NCBI GenBank assembly: GCA_030425505.1
Contig: JAUIAB010000003.1
Coordinates: 118,787-182,786 of the forward strand
Length of the DNA stretch: 64,000 nucleotides
Direction: 5' to 3'
Source of the DNA: Bacteroidia bacterium
GTDB lineage: Bacteria > Bacteroidota > Bacteroidia > Cytophagales > Flammeovirgaceae
The translations under genes and the position numbers were made by a program. How positions within the stretch are numbered: position 1 is the first letter of the stretch; every line of letters begins with the position of its first letter. Positions 62,733 through 64,000 of this stretch are shown piece by piece. The notes beneath the pieces are model-generated. The model searched no databases, was not told where the DNA came from, and saw only the letters and a program-made list of their open reading frames with translations.

Positions 62733-63824
62733 ATGGACACTTTGCAAAAAGATAATGTAGATCAATCAAAAAGTATTTTTGATATTATTGAGGAATTTGG
62801 GCACGAGCAAATTACTTTTTGTAATAATCCTGCTACTGGATTGAAAGCAATTATTGGAATCCATGATACAACTTTAGGACCAGCTTTAGGAGGGACAAGG
62901 ATGTGGAACTATAGCTCTGACCAGGAAGCTATTACAGATGCACTACGTCTATCTAGAGGAATGACTTTTAAAAATGCTTTGGCTGGGCTCAATCTTGGAG
63001 GAGGCAAAGCTGTTATTATTGGAGATCCTCGCTTGAAAAAAAATGAAGGTCTGCTTAGAGCATATGGCAAATATGTAAATAATCTTGGAGGCAAATATAT
63101 TACTGCAGAAGATGTTAGTATGACAACTACAGATATGGAGGTAATTGCTTCGCAGACAAAGCACGTAGTAGGTCTCCCTAAGTCCAGAGGTGGAAGTGGA
63201 GATCCTTCTCCTTACACAGCTTATAGTACTTATATGGGTATGAAAGCAGCTGTTAAAGTTGCTTTCGGAACGGATTCTCTGGAAGGAAAGAAAGTAGCAG
63301 TACAAGGCACTGGACATGTAGGAGAATACCTTATTCAATATTTGGAAAAGGAAGGATGTAAAATATTTGTTTCTGAATATTATGAGCCAATACTAAAAAA
63401 AGTAGCCTCTAAATATAATGTCGAAGTAGTAGGTCTTGATGATATATATGACCTTGATATTGATATTTACGCTCCTTGTGCTCTTGGAGGAACTGTAAAT
63501 GATGATACTTTGAATAGACTAAGGTGTCAGGTAATTGCTGGATGTGCCAATAATCAACTTAAAGAAGAAAAAAAACATGGTGAGGCATGTATAAAGAAAG
63601 GGATATTATATGCACCTGATTTTTTAATCAACTCTGGTGGGGTAACTAACTGTTACTCAGAAGTAATTAGAGCTGATCAAGAATGGACTAAAAAACATAT
63701 TGAGACTTTTTATGGTACAACCATGGAAATTCTCAAGGATTCTTTAAAAGACAATCGTAATCCTCAGGAAATTGCTATTGAAAAAGCTATGAGCAGAATT
63801 TCTTTAGTTAAAAAAAGCTTATAA
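62733..63824 (+). CDS. Leucine/branched-chain amino acid dehydrogenase (Glu/Leu/Phe/Val family)
   Basis: This 363-residue NAD-dependent enzyme interconverts a branched-chain amino acid and its keto acid, releasing ammonia. The substrate-binding ALGGTRMWNY and the segment GLNLGGGKAVIIGDP with the catalytic lysine are diagnostic, and the Rossmann motif is VAVQGTGHVGEYL. APCALGGTVNDDTL and CANNQL mark the active-site dinucleotide side. Length fits leucine dehydrogenases rather than the longer glutamate enzymes. Leu versus Val or Phe preference cannot be settled by eye. It is a single-gene unit with its own -7 element and a terminator overlapping its stop. Confidence 0.92.
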   Translation: MDTLQKDNVDQSKSIFDIIEEFGHEQITFCNNPATGLKAIIGIHDTTLGPALGGTRMWNYSSDQEAITDALRLSRGMTFKNALAGLNLGGGKAVIIGDPRLKKNEGLLRAYGKYVNNLGGKYITAEDVSMTTTDMEVIASQTKHVVGLPKSRGGSGDPSPYTAYSTYMGMKAAVKVAFGTDSLEGKKVAVQGTGHVGEYLIQYLEKEGCKIFVSEYYEPILKKVASKYNVEVVGLDDIYDLDIDIYAPCALGGTVNDDTLNRLRCQVIAGCANNQLKEEKKHGEACIKKGILYAPDFLINSGGVTNCYSEVIRADQEWTKKHIETFYGTTMEILKDSLKDNRNPQEIAIEKAMSRISLVKKSL

Positions 63825-63836
63825 GAGCTTTTTTTA
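63809..63836. terminator. Terminator of the dehydrogenase gene, possibly bidirectional
   Basis: AAAAAAAGCT/AGCTTTTTTT forms a 10-bp stem around TATAAG, which holds the stop codon. T tracts occur on both strands, so it may also serve the minus-strand gene ending at 63852. Confidence 0.75.
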
Positions 63837-63851
63837 ACTATCATCTAAAAC

Positions 63852-64000
63852 TTACGCATTAACTAAATTCCCGTATAGCTTTTGCCTTTGTTGCTCTACT
63901 TCTCCTGAGTTTGACACGTAGATTTGGAAAAAGTGGCTATACGTTTCGTGGAGGTGTTTTTTGGAGTAATTTTCCAAAATTTGTATATCGAAAACTGGCT
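63852..64000 (-). CDS. C-terminal part of an unidentified minus-strand gene
   Basis: One reverse frame is open from the window edge to a TAA at 63852-63854, giving 48 residues. It starts PVFDIQILENYSKKHLHETY and ends QRQKLYGNLVNA. The composition looks like a soluble protein, and the other two reverse frames are interrupted. The dehydrogenase terminator lies just beyond its stop in convergent position, as expected at a real gene end. I do not recognise the family from this fragment, and the rest lies outside the window. Confidence 0.5.
   Translation of the reverse strand, partial: PVFDIQILENYSKKHLHETYSHFFQIYVSNSGEVEQQRQKLYGNLVNA

Overview
The window reads as chromosomal DNA of a marine-type, AT-rich member of the Bacteroidota, most likely of the Cytophagales. 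Four signs support this. Several genes have a TAnnTTTG promoter element just upstream and lack strong Shine-Dalgarno sites. Large secreted proteins end in type IX secretion (T9SS) type A sorting domains. There is a Bacteroidota-style ECF sigma/FecR pair. Carotenoid cyclase, PPK1 and leucine-dehydrogenase-type genes are of the kind common in that phylum. Species cannot be named from the sequence alone.

Layout. 1-5709 is housekeeping: the 3' end of a lycopene cyclase, a dicluster ferredoxin (-), tRNA-Ser(TGA), an EamA exporter (-), an ALDH7-type aldehyde dehydrogenase, a small membrane protein (-) and an HAD phosphatase. 5992-13329 is one giant (2445 aa) T9SS-exported surface protein. 13513-14533 holds ndk and a ferritin, convergent on one strong hairpin. 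14781-20756 is a secreted-protein cluster: a periplasmic/membrane protein, a lipoprotein, a beta-helix T9SS protein and an exported caspase-like protease. 20826-24093 holds a stand-alone GroES-like protein, a FecR-type anti-sigma factor, a convergent ECF sigma factor and peptide deformylase.

24751-47427 is the most striking region: four tandem giant T9SS proteins (1544, 1517, 1529 and 2422 aa). Each has its own similar promoter region, leader and GGCTGC-stem terminator, so complete promoter-to-terminator cassettes seem to have been duplicated. Copies 2 and 3 share long stretches of identical DNA, which suggests recent duplication or gene conversion. The 2445-aa gene at 5992 has the same layout as the 2422-aa gene and carries the same upstream box (TTAC-N4-GTAA followed by TAAnTTTTA). 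47540-50644 encodes a protein of eleven ~91-aa Ig-like repeats.

50740-59728 holds a GT2 glycosyltransferase, agmatine deiminase, two small genes and ppk1 on the minus strand, and two more secreted proteins. 59824-62548 is the ribosomal block rplM-rpsI-rpsB-(53-aa coiled-coil protein)-tsf. It is followed by a leucine-dehydrogenase-like gene and the 3' end of an unidentified minus-strand gene.

I found no CRISPR array, no recognisable transposase and no prophage. The best candidates for something new are: the co-regulated family of giant surface proteins; a ~95-bp leader element found directly before two unrelated genes, whose 11 differences are all transitions; and the exported caspase linked to a T9SS protein.
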